A stretch of 64,000 nucleotides of DNA from Pontibacter rufus (GTDB lineage: Bacteria; Bacteroidota; Bacteroidia; Cytophagales; Hymenobacteraceae), in contig NZ_JADQDR010000006.1 in assembly GCF_015694705.1 (NCBI RefSeq), forward strand, positions 62,001 to 126,000, given 5' to 3'. Under the pieces are notes generated by a model that was not told where the DNA came from, did no database searches, and saw nothing but the letters and a program-made list of their open reading frames with translations. The translations under genes and the position numbers were made by a program. Positions 18,273 to 27,830 of the stretch are shown here, piece after piece. Each line of letters begins with the position of its first letter. The first letter of the stretch is position 1.

Positions 18273-19085
18273 ATGAAAAATACCACACACGAAAAAAAGC
18301 TCGGCCGCATGGCCATGCTGATAGACGGCGACAATGCCCAGCCCAGCCTGATTGTGAAGCTGCTGGCGGAGGCTGGCAAGTATGGCGCGCCCACCATCCG
18401 GCGCATCTACGGCGACTGGACCACCTCGCAGATGAACGGCTGGAAAGACTGCCTGAACAACCACGCCATACAGCCGATACAGCAGTTCCGTTACACCATA
18501 GGCAAAAACGCCACCGACAGCGCCCTCATCATCGACGCCATGGATTTGCTGCACTCGGGCCTGGTAGACGGCTTTTGCATTATATCATCCGACAGCGATT
18601 ATACGCGGCTGGCTACCCGCATACGGGAAGAAGGCATTTTCGTGATGGGCATCGGCCAGCGCAAAACACCCAAACCTTTTGTAAATGCCTGCAACATCTT
18701 CATCTTCACCGAAAACCTGACCGACGACATTGATGACAATAAGATTGCGGCTGCAGCCAAAGAAAGCGGAAACGACAGTGGGCAGCAGCGCCCAAATCCG
18801 GTACCGCTCCTGAAGGAAGCCTTTGTGATGTCGGCGGACGAGGATGGCTGGGCACACCTGGGCACCATGGGCGTCAGCCTGCGCCAGCTCGACCCCAGCT
18901 TTGATCCGCGCACGTTCGGCTACAGCCAGCTCTCGCAGCTCATCAAAGCCAACAAAGATACTTTCACCATCCGGCAGGAAGACGACAAAGGCCCTTCGGC
19001 GGTATATGTGCGGCGCACGACCAAACGCAGCAGCGGCAGAACAACGCGAAAAAGCCCGCCAAAAAAGGAAACAAACAAAGTATAG
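18273..19085 (+). CDS. NYN domain (LabA/DUF88-like) protein with C-terminal LOTUS/OST-HTH domain
   Basis: The 270-residue protein starts with a PIN-like NYN nuclease fold: MAMLIDGDNAQ (first Asp pair), ATDSALIIDAMDLL and IISSDSDYTRLATRIREEG, which supply the conserved acidic residues, so metal-dependent RNase activity is plausible. Residues about 175-250 (PLLKEAF, DGWAHLGTMGVSLRQLDPSFDPRTFGY, LSQLI) look like an OST-HTH/LOTUS domain, usually RNA-binding. The tail is basic and probably disordered. This two-domain arrangement is widespread in bacteria, but its substrates are poorly known. It lies alone between a divergent spacer and the SGNH hydrolase gene, 49 bases away. Confidence 0.9.
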   Translation: MKNTTHEKKLGRMAMLIDGDNAQPSLIVKLLAEAGKYGAPTIRRIYGDWTTSQMNGWKDCLNNHAIQPIQQFRYTIGKNATDSALIIDAMDLLHSGLVDGFCIISSDSDYTRLATRIREEGIFVMGIGQRKTPKPFVNACNIFIFTENLTDDIDDNKIAAAAKESGNDSGQQRPNPVPLLKEAFVMSADEDGWAHLGTMGVSLRQLDPSFDPRTFGYSQLSQLIKANKDTFTIRQEDDKGPSAVYVRRTTKRSSGRTTRKSPPKKETNKV

Positions 19086-19134
19086 GTTTGCCTAAACACC
19101 GCCCTGCTCCAATCCAGAGCGGCTAGGCCGGCGT

Positions 19135-19866
19135 ATGAAGTATAAACTGTATATGCTACCTCGCGCCATACTTTATACTTTGCTGCTTTTCGGTAGTCTT
19201 TCCTTTACTTTGTGCAAAGACAATGATGCTACTATGGCTAACACACCATCACCTGCCGCAGCCACAAAGTATACTTACCTGGCGCTCGGCGATTCCTACA
19301 CCATTGGCGAAGGGGTGCCGGAAACAGATCAGTGGGGCATGCAGTTAGCGGAACTGCTCCGCCACAAAGGAATTGATATAAGCAACCCCACCACCATTGC
19401 CCGCACCGGCTGGACGACCTCCGAACTGGCCGGTGCTATCGAAGCTGCCAACCTGAATAAAACCTATGATCTGGTGTCGCTGCTGATTGGCGTGAACAAC
19501 CAGTACCGGGGCCAGCGTACAGCTACCTACCGTACCGAATTTAAGGAGTTGCTGCAGATGTCTGTCAGATTTGCCAAAGGCGATCCGGCACACGTTATCG
19601 TGCTGTCTGTACCGGATTGGGGCGTAACGCCATTTGCGCAGGGCCGCGACCGCCAGCACATTGCCACAGAGATAGACGCTTTTAACGCCATAGCCGAAGA
19701 AGAAGCGCAAAAAGCCGGTATTCCTTTTATCAACATCACCCCGCTTACCCGCAAGTATGGCAACGACACGGCTTACCTGGCCCCCGACGGCCTGCACTAT
19801 TCCGGCAAAATGCATCGAGAATGGGCATTATCAGCTTTGCCTGAAGCCGGAAAAGTACTGAAGTAA
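19135..19866 (+). CDS. SGNH/GDSL-family hydrolase, exported
   Basis: The 243-residue product begins with a hydrophobic export signal (ILYTLLLFGSLSFTLC). The Cys is not in a standard lipobox, so lipidation is uncertain. The SGNH blocks are present: block I ALGDSYTIGEG with the nucleophilic Ser, block III-like IGVNNQYRG with Asn, and block V APDGLHYSG with Asp and His. It should therefore be an esterase or lipase-like enzyme acting outside the cytoplasm; the substrate is unknown. The start codon at 19135 runs directly into AAGTATAAA, the over-represented motif. A second ATG at 19150 would also leave an intact signal, so the first five residues are uncertain. Confidence 0.88.
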   Translation: MKYKLYMLPRAILYTLLLFGSLSFTLCKDNDATMANTPSPAAATKYTYLALGDSYTIGEGVPETDQWGMQLAELLRHKGIDISNPTTIARTGWTTSELAGAIEAANLNKTYDLVSLLIGVNNQYRGQRTATYRTEFKELLQMSVRFAKGDPAHVIVLSVPDWGVTPFAQGRDRQHIATEIDAFNAIAEEEAQKAGIPFINITPLTRKYGNDTAYLAPDGLHYSGKMHREWALSALPEAGKVLK

Positions 19867-20222
19867 AGTAAGTATAACCGGCAATTTTCAGCTGCCTCTC
19901 TGCTGCAGATATGCAGTTAGTAGTGCCTTGTCCAGGTAAGTCATACCTTGTGGAACACCGCTTTTTCAGAACCCTTTATCATCGCGGAACTACAGTTTCT
20001 GAAACCCCTCTTCTGCCCCCGCAGTAAGAGGTAATAGCATGTGCAGGAAAATGTGTCGTGCCTGCAGCACCTGTTTGGGCATAAAGCTGGCAAAAGCGAA
20101 AGCAAACATTCCCAATATGACATATTGGCATAATTAGTACCGGAAAAAGGCCCTGGCACAAGGCTTGTTATACTACAGGCAACAGAAAAACGAAATAGAA
20201 ACCGATAAATAAAACTATAAAA
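19867..20222. other. dnaK upstream region, no gene
   Basis: The 356 bases have no convincing coding potential. One AAGTATA lies just after the hydrolase stop, and a 17-base palindrome lies at 20112-20128. I see no CIRCE element (TTAGCACTC-N9-GAGTGCTAA). Confidence 0.6.
20112..20128. promoter_or_regulatory. Palindromic operator candidate upstream of dnaK
   Basis: CCAATATG-A-CATATTGG is a perfect 8-1-8 inverted repeat, 94 bases before the dnaK ATG and followed by GCATAATTAG. Its position and symmetry suggest a dimeric regulator site, possibly for heat-shock control. The regulator is unknown. Confidence 0.5.
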
Positions 20223-22154
20223 ATGGCAAAGATAATAGGTATTGACTTAGGTACTACCAACTCCTGCGTTGCCGTAATGGAGGGCAACGAGCCAGTGGTT
20301 ATACCAAACAGCGAAGGCCGCAGAACAACACCGTCCATTGTTGCTTTTTTGGATAATGGAAACGGTGAGCGCAAAGTAGGTGATCCGGCCAAGCGCCAGG
20401 CGATCACAAACCCCCACAACACCATAGCTTCTATCAAGCGATTTATGGGGCATAGCTACAGCGAGGTAGAAAACGAAGCGCAGCATGTGTCTTACAAAGT
20501 GGTGCCGGGCAACAACAACACGGTACGCGTAAAAATCGGAGATCGCGAGTATACGCCGCAGGAAATTTCTGCGATGATTCTTCAGAAAATGAAGGCCACG
20601 GCAGAAGATTACCTGGGCACTACCGTAACCGAAGCGGTTATTACCGTTCCGGCTTACTTTAACGATGCACAGCGCCAGGCTACCAAAGAAGCTGGCCAGA
20701 TTGCCGGACTTGAAGTGAAGCGTATCATCAACGAGCCGACAGCAGCAGCGCTTGCTTATGGTCTCGATAAAAAACACAAGGATCAGAAAATCGCGGTATT
20801 CGACTTAGGTGGCGGTACTTTCGATATTTCCATACTTGAGCTGGGCGATGGCGTGTTTGAAGTACTCTCTACCAACGGTGATACGCACCTGGGTGGTGAT
20901 GACTTTGACCAGGTAATCATTAAATGGCTGGCCGATGAGTTTAAAGCTGACGAAGGCATTGACCTGCGCAAAGACCCCATGGCGTTGCAGCGTTTGAAAG
21001 AAGCTGCTGAAAAAGCTAAAATCGAGCTCTCCAGCTCCAACGAAACAGAAATTAACCTGCCATACATTATGCCGGTTGATGGTGTGCCGAAACACCTGGT
21101 ACGCAAACTCACCCGTGCTAAGTTCGAGCAGCTGTCTGACGACCTGATTCGCCGATCTATGGAGCCGTGCAAGCAGGCCCTGAAAGATGCAGGACTTTCT
21201 ACTTCAGACATTGACGAAGTGATTCTGGTAGGTGGATCTACCCGTATCCCGAAAGTGCAGGAAGAAGTGGAGAAGTTCTTCGGCAAAAAGCCATCTAAAG
21301 GTGTAAACCCGGATGAGGTAGTAGCGATTGGTGCTGCCATTCAGGGTGGTGTATTAACCGGTGAAGTAAAAGACGTCCTCCTGCTGGACGTAACCCCGCT
21401 TTCGCTGGGTATTGAAACTATGGGTGGCGTGATGACCAAACTGATTGAGTCTAACACAACCATCCCGACCAAAAAGTCTGAGACATTCTCTACCGCTTCG
21501 GACAACCAGCCTTCTGTGGAGATTCACGTGCTGCAGGGCGAGCGCCCTATGGCCAAGGATAACCGTACCATCGGCCGCTTCCACCTGGCTGATATTCCGC
21601 CTGCACCACGTGGTGTTCCGCAAATTGAGGTTATCTTCGATATCGACGCCAACGGTATCCTGCATGTAACCGCCAAAGACAAAGCGACAGGCAAAGAGCA
21701 GAAAATCCGTATCGAGGCCTCTTCCGGCTTAACAGAGCAGGAAATTGAGAAGATGCGCCGCGAAGCAGAAGCCAACGCTGAGTCTGATAAGAAAGCGAAG
21801 GAAGAAATTGAGAAGCTGAACGCAGCCGACTCCATGATCTTCCAGACAGAGAAGCAACTCAAAGAATATGGCGACAAGCTATCAGGCGGTAACAAATCCA
21901 ACATCGAGAATGCGTTGGGTGAATTAAGAACAGCGCACGGTGCCAAGGATATTGCTGGCATCGACCGGGCCATCGAAAACCTGAACAACGCCTGGAGCGC
22001 TGCCTCACAGGAAATGTATGCAGCCACTCAGGGTGCACCGGGCGGCGATGGTCAGGCAAACGGCCAGGCCGGCGGCAACGGCGCACAAGGCGCTACAGCC
22101 GATAGCGGCGGCGTAACCGACGTAGATTACGAAGAAGTAGACGGCAGCAAATAA
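20223..22154 (+). CDS. dnaK: Chaperone DnaK (Hsp70)
   Basis: DnaK is an ATP-driven chaperone that binds exposed hydrophobic stretches with DnaJ and GrpE in the cytoplasm. The 643 residues are the standard length. The ATPase domain shows [11 protein letters not shown], the DLGGGTFD phosphate loop and [11 protein letters not shown]; the linker reads [15 protein letters not shown]; a substrate-binding domain follows; and the tail is a Gly/Gln/Ala-rich segment ending near EEVDGSK. The upstream sequence is A-rich (aaactataaaaATG). No dnaJ or grpE gene is adjacent, and a strong terminator follows, so it is probably transcribed alone. The palindrome at 20112-20128 may regulate it. Confidence 0.98.
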   Translation: MAKIIGIDLGTTNSCVAVMEGNEPVVIPNSEGRRTTPSIVAFLDNGNGERKVGDPAKRQAITNPHNTIASIKRFMGHSYSEVENEAQHVSYKVVPGNNNTVRVKIGDREYTPQEISAMILQKMKATAEDYLGTTVTEAVITVPAYFNDAQRQATKEAGQIAGLEVKRIINEPTAAALAYGLDKKHKDQKIAVFDLGGGTFDISILELGDGVFEVLSTNGDTHLGGDDFDQVIIKWLADEFKADEGIDLRKDPMALQRLKEAAEKAKIELSSSNETEINLPYIMPVDGVPKHLVRKLTRAKFEQLSDDLIRRSMEPCKQALKDAGLSTSDIDEVILVGGSTRIPKVQEEVEKFFGKKPSKGVNPDEVVAIGAAIQGGVLTGEVKDVLLLDVTPLSLGIETMGGVMTKLIESNTTIPTKKSETFSTASDNQPSVEIHVLQGERPMAKDNRTIGRFHLADIPPAPRGVPQIEVIFDIDANGILHVTAKDKATGKEQKIRIEASSGLTEQEIEKMRREAEANAESDKKAKEEIEKLNAADSMIFQTEKQLKEYGDKLSGGNKSNIENALGELRTAHGAKDIAGIDRAIENLNNAWSAASQEMYAATQGAPGGDGQANGQAGGNGAQGATADSGGVTDVDYEEVDGSK

Positions 22155-22541
22155 GCCGCCAAAGTATAAATCAGATAAAATCCCCTGCTGAGCTTTCAGC
22201 AGGGGATTTTTTTCATAATACTTAATACAATCTATACCGCAGCCTGCAATATTATAGTTAAGCGCTTAAAGACAGCCAAAGCATTTGATACCATTTTTTC
22301 CTTTGATGAAGTATAACTTTTTAGAAGAAAGATAGGTAAACGGCTATGCCCGAACTAAAAAACATGGCACTAAGTTTTATCGGTCTTCCGTTAAACTGTG
22401 AAGAAAACAACGAAAGAATTATTATAATTTTACTTTCTCATGCATCTGCTGGTGTGATTTTTTTCATCGGTATTACTTCAATCCGGATTTTATACATCGT
22501 TCTTTTATAGAATACTACACATTCATTTGTAAAATACATTT
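22155..22541. other. Spacer after dnaK; terminator then AT-rich DNA
   Basis: Beyond the terminator at 22177-22214, the remaining roughly 330 bases are AT-rich with no supported gene. AAGTATA occurs near 22161 and 22310. The start of the ABC permease gene is preceded by TACATTTA, a weak -7-like sequence. Confidence 0.5.
22177..22214 (+). terminator. dnaK terminator
   Basis: Perfect 15-bp stem (22177-22191 with 22196-22210), GCTT loop and a run of T. Confidence 0.95.
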
Positions 22542-23396
22542 ATGCCTGAAAGCAAAAAAGGGTGGGATTGGGAAATAACAAGCAAAACGAGCTACTGGGG
22601 CTGGAGCATGCGCGAAATATGGTCGTACCGGCACCTGCTGGGCAGCCTGGTGCGTCGCGATTTCCTGCTCAGCTACCAGCAAACCGTGCTTGGCCCCCTC
22701 TGGATACTGCTGCAACCCCTCCTGACACTGGTTACGTATGTGCTGGTGTTCGGAAAGCTGGTGGGCGTTTCGACGGGCAACCTGCCACCGGTGCTGTTTT
22801 ACTTTTCAGGTATTGTGCTATGGAGCCTGTTCAGCGACAGCTTTGGCGGCACATCCAATACCTTCCGCGATAATGCCCAAGTATTCAGCAAAGTATACTT
22901 CCCGCGGCTGATAGTACCCCTGGCTGTAACCAGCACACAGTTCTTTCGCTTCTTCATACAGTTTGTCATGCTGTTGCTGCTGATTGGCTACTACTGGGCA
23001 TTTCAGGATCTGCCATCACCTTTTTCACTTATTACGCTGGCTTTTCCATTCGCGGTTATTTGCACGGCAGGCATTGGATTGGGCCTGGGGCTTCTTTTTT
23101 CCGTAATTACCGCCAAATACCGTGACATAGCTGGCACCGTAACGCTGGGCATCAGGCTGTTTATGTACTTAACCCCTGTAATTTACCCGCTTGAGTCGTT
23201 ACCGGAAAAATACCGCTGGATGGTACAGCTAAACCCGCTTACGCCGCTCTTCGAGCTGAACCGCTTATCTTTATTGGGCGAGGGTACCGTAACAGCCGGA
23301 CAGTTGCTGTACAGCATAATATTTATGATCGTGGTGCTGTCCGGAGCCATGCTCGTATTTAATAAACAAAGTGATAAGCTGATTGATGTAGTTTAA
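22542..23396 (+). CDS. ABC-2 type polysaccharide export permease (Wzm/KpsM-like)
   Basis: The 284-residue inner-membrane protein has about six hydrophobic segments. It shows the ABC-2 pattern: an N-terminal amphipathic LLGSLVRRDFLLSYQQTVLGPLWIL, the VFSKVYFPRLIVPLAVT loop that contacts the ATPase, and YLTPVIYPLESLPEKYRWMVQLNPLTPLFE near the end. It is the permease half of an exporter for lipid-linked O-antigen or another polysaccharide. The ATPase gene follows 7 bases later, and downstream glycosyltransferases support a role in surface polysaccharide. The start at 22542 fits, since the charged cytoplasmic N-terminus begins MPESKKGWDWEI. Confidence 0.92.
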   Translation: MPESKKGWDWEITSKTSYWGWSMREIWSYRHLLGSLVRRDFLLSYQQTVLGPLWILLQPLLTLVTYVLVFGKLVGVSTGNLPPVLFYFSGIVLWSLFSDSFGGTSNTFRDNAQVFSKVYFPRLIVPLAVTSTQFFRFFIQFVMLLLLIGYYWAFQDLPSPFSLITLAFPFAVICTAGIGLGLGLLFSVITAKYRDIAGTVTLGIRLFMYLTPVIYPLESLPEKYRWMVQLNPLTPLFELNRLSLLGEGTVTAGQLLYSIIFMIVVLSGAMLVFNKQSDKLIDVV

Positions 23397-23403
23397 AGAG
23401 GGT

Positions 23404-24687
23404 ATGGGAGACGTTGTAATAGAAGTAGAGAATTTATCGAAGCTGTATCGCCTGGGTACGATTGGTACCGGTTCGTTGCGCCAGGATTTGCAGCGGTGGT
23501 GGACTACCTCCGTGCTGAAGCAGGAAGACCCTTTTTTCCAGGCACACGGCACAGAGGCGCTGGCTGCTAACAAGCAGAGTATACTGGCTTTGCAGAACAT
23601 CAATTTTAAAGTAAATCAGGGCGAGGTGCTGGGCATTATCGGCAGTAATGGTTCCGGCAAATCTACCCTGCTGAAAATAATTTCGAGGATTGTGCGGCCC
23701 ACCAAAGGTGCTGTGCGGGGCAGAGGCTCGGTAAGTAGTTTGCTGGAAGTAGGCACCGGTTTTCATAAGGAGCTGACCGGGCGCGAAAACGTCTATATCA
23801 GCGGGTATATACTGGGGATGAGCAAATCCGAAATACGGGAAAAGTTTGATGAGATAGTTGCCTTCTCCGGCGTTGAAGCCTTTATTGACACACCTGTTAA
23901 ACGTTACTCTTCCGGCATGTATGTGCGCCTGGCCTTTGCTGTGGCGGCGCATCTGGAGCCCGACATCCTGATTGTGGACGAGGTGCTGGCCGTAGGCGAT
24001 GCTGACTTCCAGAAAAAGTGCCTGGGCAAAATGCGGGAAACGTCACAAACCGATGGCCGCACCATCCTGTTTGTGAGCCATAGCATGCAGGCCATAAACA
24101 ACCTCTGCGATAAAGCGCTGTGGCTGAACCAGGGCAAAATGATGGAGCTGGGTGAGGTATCCTCTGTGGTGAACAAGTACATAATGGGAATACAGCAGTT
24201 CAAACTAAAGCAGGAATGGTCTACGCCGGCAGAAGCGCCCGGCAACGATTTTATCCGCTTTAAATCAGTGGAACTGGTGCCGCAGCTCAGCACCCCAGAT
24301 GCGCCGCTGGACATCCGGACGCCTCTTACGGTTAAGTTTCAGTTTTGGAACATGACCGATGATGTCCTGCTTAGTACCAGTCTCCTCCTGTTTTCTTACG
24401 GCGGGGAATGTATTTTTGACGTACTCTCTCCCGCCTCACGCTGCGACAAAGGACTGGTGGAAGGCGAATGTAATATTCCGGGCAACTTCCTCAACGATGG
24501 TTCTTATTACTTTTCTATTATAGTAGTGAAAGATACTTCGGTAGAACTTTATAATTATGAGGAATGTCTTTCGGTTGATGTAGAGGATTACCGCGAGAAC
24601 ATCCAGTGGTATGGCAAATGGTGGGGAGCTGTACGGCCAAAGTTCCCTTTCCGGCTGCATCAAAAAGAAATGGCTTTTCAGCAGTAA
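23404..24687 (+). CDS. ABC polysaccharide export ATPase with Wzt-like C-terminal domain
   Basis: The 427-residue protein pairs with the preceding permease. The ATPase half (about 1-250) has Walker A GSNGSGKST, signature YSSGMYVRLAFA, Walker B ILIVDEVLAVGD and the switch FVSHS. The insert before Walker A is longer than in KpsT, as in other Bacteroidota Wzt homologues. Residues about 270-420 form a beta-rich C-terminal region like the Wzt carbohydrate-binding domain, which in O-antigen systems recognises the modified end of the glycan chain. This suggests that a terminal modification licenses export here; the methyltransferase domain encoded nearby (26202-27830) is a candidate source, which is inference. 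Confidence 0.92.
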   Translation: MGDVVIEVENLSKLYRLGTIGTGSLRQDLQRWWTTSVLKQEDPFFQAHGTEALAANKQSILALQNINFKVNQGEVLGIIGSNGSGKSTLLKIISRIVRPTKGAVRGRGSVSSLLEVGTGFHKELTGRENVYISGYILGMSKSEIREKFDEIVAFSGVEAFIDTPVKRYSSGMYVRLAFAVAAHLEPDILIVDEVLAVGDADFQKKCLGKMRETSQTDGRTILFVSHSMQAINNLCDKALWLNQGKMMELGEVSSVVNKYIMGIQQFKLKQEWSTPAEAPGNDFIRFKSVELVPQLSTPDAPLDIRTPLTVKFQFWNMTDDVLLSTSLLLFSYGGECIFDVLSPASRCDKGLVEGECNIPGNFLNDGSYYFSIIVVKDTSVELYNYEECLSVDVEDYRENIQWYGKWWGAVRPKFPFRLHQKEMAFQQ

Positions 24688-24924
24688 GCATACAGCGCCT
24701 CCTAAAATGGTTACGTATTGTTATTTATACTTGTACAACAAAGCCTGTAGCACCGTAATATGGTAGCAGAATTATCAAGGCTCCTGGTTTATACTTTAAT
24801 TGCATCAGTTAAAAACAGGAGATGCGATAAGGCAAATACTAAATAATTATCAATGCTGAATAGTTCAGATTTAACTTCTTGGCCGGATTTTGTTAAGGCA
24901 GATTACATAGTATAATTACTGTTC

Positions 24925-26199
24925 ATGAAGGCACACGCTCCTTACCTTATCACGCACATAGACCTAAGCAGGCAACAGGCGCCACCCGTGCTTGATCTGG
25001 CAGAGAACGGCTATTATCTGGTGTTCTGGTGGAAAGAAATTGCGCTCGGGCATGTATTCCTGCCGCCAGGCAGGCAGCTTACTTCAAAGCAATATTACAG
25101 CAAGCTGGCAGCGGCTATCCGGCCGGCCATTAAGTTTTATACAAAGGGCCGCGAGGCGAAAGGCGACTGGAAGCAATGGCTCCCTGGCAGGGATATTGCG
25201 GCATGGACCACCTGGATGGCTGATATCTTTACCAGCGCCCTTCCCGGACAACTGCCCGCCAAAGTTCCTGTTTCCGTTATTATCTGCACCCGCAACAGGG
25301 CTGATCAGTTACAGCGCTGCCTTACGCTTTTAACCTCAACGACCAGCCAGCCAGAGCAAATCATTGTGGTTGACAACGCGCCTGCTCCCGGGGACAACTC
25401 TACTTTAAAGGTGGTGCAACAGTTTAACAGTGTAACTTATGTTAAAGAACCCCATTTAGGACTCGACATTGCCCGGAATACCGGCATCTTATATGCCAAA
25501 TCACCTATAATAGCGTATGTGGATGACGATGTGGTGGTACATCCTTTATGGCTTTACAGGGTATGGGAAACTTTCCGGGATCCGGCTGTTGCAGCTATGA
25601 CAGGGCTCGTTATTGCATCAGAACTAGAAACTGAGGCGCAGTATATTTTTGAGAAGTTCTGGAGCTTTAACCGCGGCTACGCAGATAAAACTTACGACAG
25701 CAAGTACTTTAAAGCAACCCTGGCGAAAGGTCCGCCGGTATGGGAAATTGGTGCAGGGGCCAACATGGCATTTCGCAAAGATGTTTTCGAAGAAGTAGGC
25801 TTCTTTAATGAATTGCTGGATGTGGGGGCTGCCGGCTGTAATGGAGACTCGGAGATGTGGTACCGGATACTGGCAGCCGGCCATACTATCAAGTATAATC
25901 CCCGGGCCATAGTTTTCCACCAGCATCGCAAAGAAATGAAAGGGCTTAAGAAGCAGATCTTCTACTATATGCGCGGTGCTACAGCAGCAGCCCTCATACA
26001 GCAGAAACAAAATCCTAAGGCTGGTTACAGGCGATACATTCTTTGGTTGGTGCCAGTTGACTACGGGCGGCTGATAGTAAAAGGATTTCCCGGATATCAT
26101 TCCCGTTATAGCACGTTGTGGGCAGAGATTGGTGGATTACTGTCTGGGCTGGCCTTCTATTTAAGAAAAAGAAAGCAACACCCACACGCAATACGCTAA
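24925..26199 (+). CDS. GT2 family glycosyltransferase, 424 aa
   Basis: A GT-A glycosyltransferase domain occupies about residues 110-360: VSVIICTRNRADQLQRCL, IIVVDNAP, then AYVDDDVVVHPLW (the DxD-type metal site). This is followed by the ANMAFRKDVFEEVGFF and DSEMWYRI segments typical of GT2 enzymes that add sugars to lipid-linked glycans. The first 100 residues are not recognised. It is likely cytoplasmic or membrane-associated. The next gene begins 2 bases after the stop, so the two are probably cotranscribed. Donor and acceptor cannot be read from the sequence. Confidence 0.88.
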   Translation: MKAHAPYLITHIDLSRQQAPPVLDLAENGYYLVFWWKEIALGHVFLPPGRQLTSKQYYSKLAAAIRPAIKFYTKGREAKGDWKQWLPGRDIAAWTTWMADIFTSALPGQLPAKVPVSVIICTRNRADQLQRCLTLLTSTTSQPEQIIVVDNAPAPGDNSTLKVVQQFNSVTYVKEPHLGLDIARNTGILYAKSPIIAYVDDDVVVHPLWLYRVWETFRDPAVAAMTGLVIASELETEAQYIFEKFWSFNRGYADKTYDSKYFKATLAKGPPVWEIGAGANMAFRKDVFEEVGFFNELLDVGAAGCNGDSEMWYRILAAGHTIKYNPRAIVFHQHRKEMKGLKKQIFYYMRGATAAALIQQKQNPKAGYRRYILWLVPVDYGRLIVKGFPGYHSRYSTLWAEIGGLLSGLAFYLRKRKQHPHAIR

Positions 26200-26201
26200 G
26201 T

Positions 26202-27830
26202 ATGGATGCATCGCTCCAGACAGATTTTCCGCTGATCTCCGTTATCATTCCGTGCTACAACCAGGGTGCTTATCTGCCTGAAGCCTTTGCCAGCATCCGG
26301 CAACAGGCGTATCCTGCTGTTGAGATAATTGTTGTGGACGACGGCTCAACGGACAACACCAGAGAAGTAACCGAAAAAAATACCGGGGTAAAGTACGTGT
26401 ACCAGCCTAACCAGGGGCCGTCAGCCGCCCGAAACCTGGGCATCCGGCATGCCAAAGGAGAAATGCTGGTTTTCCTGGATGCTGACGACTGGCTCCTGCC
26501 GGGCGCCCTGCAAACCAATGCGCGTTATTTGCAGCAAAACGAAAAGCTCGCCTTTGTATCCGGTGCGCACGACAAGGTTTTTGTGGAGGATGGCCTGGTG
26601 AAGGAAGAGGTGCGGGAGGTAACCACCAACCACTATTGCGAATTGCTGCAGGGCAACTATATTGGTATGCTTGCAACGGTAATGTACAGGCGCTGGGTTT
26701 TTGATGTGCTGCAGTATGATGTTTCACTCAGATCCTGCGAAGACTATGACCTATACCTGAATATTGCGCGGGAATATCCGGTGGCCCACCATACGTACAA
26801 AGTTGCCGCTTATCGTTTGCATACTTCCAATGCCTCTGCTAACATACCCGTAATGCTGGCCGCGGGGCTGCAGGTGCTGGATCGGCAGCAAAACCGTTTA
26901 AGAACGCCCACCGAAAAACAGGCTTACAAAAAAGGCCATGCCATCTGGAAAGCCTACTATACAAAAGAACTGTATCAGAAGCTGCTGCACAAAAAAGCGC
27001 GTGCATCTGAGCAAGTATATCTCACATTATTAAAACATCACCCAAGCTTATTCTTTAAATATATGGCCAAACGCAATGCCTCTGCAATAAAATCAGTAAT
27101 AAAAAGAAACATGCCTGCCTTTGGCTTAAGATGGATGCAGCAACTGGGGCTGTACAAGCCCCGTGTGCCTGCTGTGGGTAATGTAGATTTAGGTGACTTT
27201 AACCGTGCCTCGCCTTTCAGCACCGATTTCGGCTATGATCGCGGCGGCCCGGTAGACCGCTACTACATCGAAAACTTTTTACGGGAAGAGCAGGCAAGTA
27301 TAAAAGGCCGTGCCCTCGAAATCGGTGATAACGAGTATACATTGCTGTTCGGAGGCGATAAGATTACGCAAAGCGATATCCTGCACGTGGATGCCAGCAA
27401 CCCGAAAGCCACTTTTGTCGGCGACATCAGCGATGCGCCGCACCTGCCGTCCAACACCTTCGATGCCATTGTACTTACCCAGACGCTGCACCTGATCTAT
27501 GATTTTAAAGGCGCACTGGAAACCTGCCACCGCATACTTAAGCCGGGCGGCACCTTGTTGATCACAGTGCCCGGCCTTACTCCTATCGACCACGGTGAGT
27601 GGAAAAAAACCTGGTATTGGGCTTTTACCGACAAGGCGATGTGCCGCCTGATGGCCGATGCCTTCCCGCAGGGCGCGGTAGAGGTAAACAGCTATGGCAA
27701 CGTGTATGCCGCCACCACCTTTTTGTATGGCATGGGTTTGCCGGAGGTTTCTATAGCCAAGCTCGACCAGCACGATCCACATTTTCAGGTAACGATTACA
27801 GTAAAAGCAGTGAAAGCCTCTGCCGCATGA
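26202..27830 (+). CDS. GT2 glycosyltransferase fused to a SAM methyltransferase
   Basis: The ATG at 26202 is chosen because it lies 2 bases past the previous stop; upstream residues overlap that gene. The N-terminal half (about 1-240) is GT2: VIIPCYNQGAYLPEA, IIVVDDGSTDNT, GPSAARNLGI, LVFLDADDWLLPG. A linker of about 100 residues follows. The C-terminal domain (about 365-500) is a class I methyltransferase: ALEIGDNEYT as the SAM-binding motif I, HVDAS, then FDAIVLTQTLHLIYDF and HRILKPGGTLLITVPG, close to the Methyltransf_11 pattern. One 542-residue polypeptide could add and then methylate a sugar. The downstream deacetylase gene overlaps by ATGA, so translation is probably coupled. Confidence 0.9.
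   Translation: MDASLQTDFPLISVIIPCYNQGAYLPEAFASIRQQAYPAVEIIVVDDGSTDNTREVTEKNTGVKYVYQPNQGPSAARNLGIRHAKGEMLVFLDADDWLLPGALQTNARYLQQNEKLAFVSGAHDKVFVEDGLVKEEVREVTTNHYCELLQGNYIGMLATVMYRRWVFDVLQYDVSLRSCEDYDLYLNIAREYPVAHHTYKVAAYRLHTSNASANIPVMLAAGLQVLDRQQNRLRTPTEKQAYKKGHAIWKAYYTKELYQKLLHKKARASEQVYLTLLKHHPSLFFKYMAKRNASAIKSVIKRNMPAFGLRWMQQLGLYKPRVPAVGNVDLGDFNRASPFSTDFGYDRGGPVDRYYIENFLREEQASIKGRALEIGDNEYTLLFGGDKITQSDILHVDASNPKATFVGDISDAPHLPSNTFDAIVLTQTLHLIYDFKGALETCHRILKPGGTLLITVPGLTPIDHGEWKKTWYWAFTDKAMCRLMADAFPQGAVEVNSYGNVYAATTFLYGMGLPEVSIAKLDQHDPHFQVTITVKAVKASAA

Noticed and set aside
20000..20222. CIRCE element at dnaK
   Set aside because: No TTAGCACTC-N9-GAGTGCTAA or close match; only the unrelated 8-1-8 palindrome is present.
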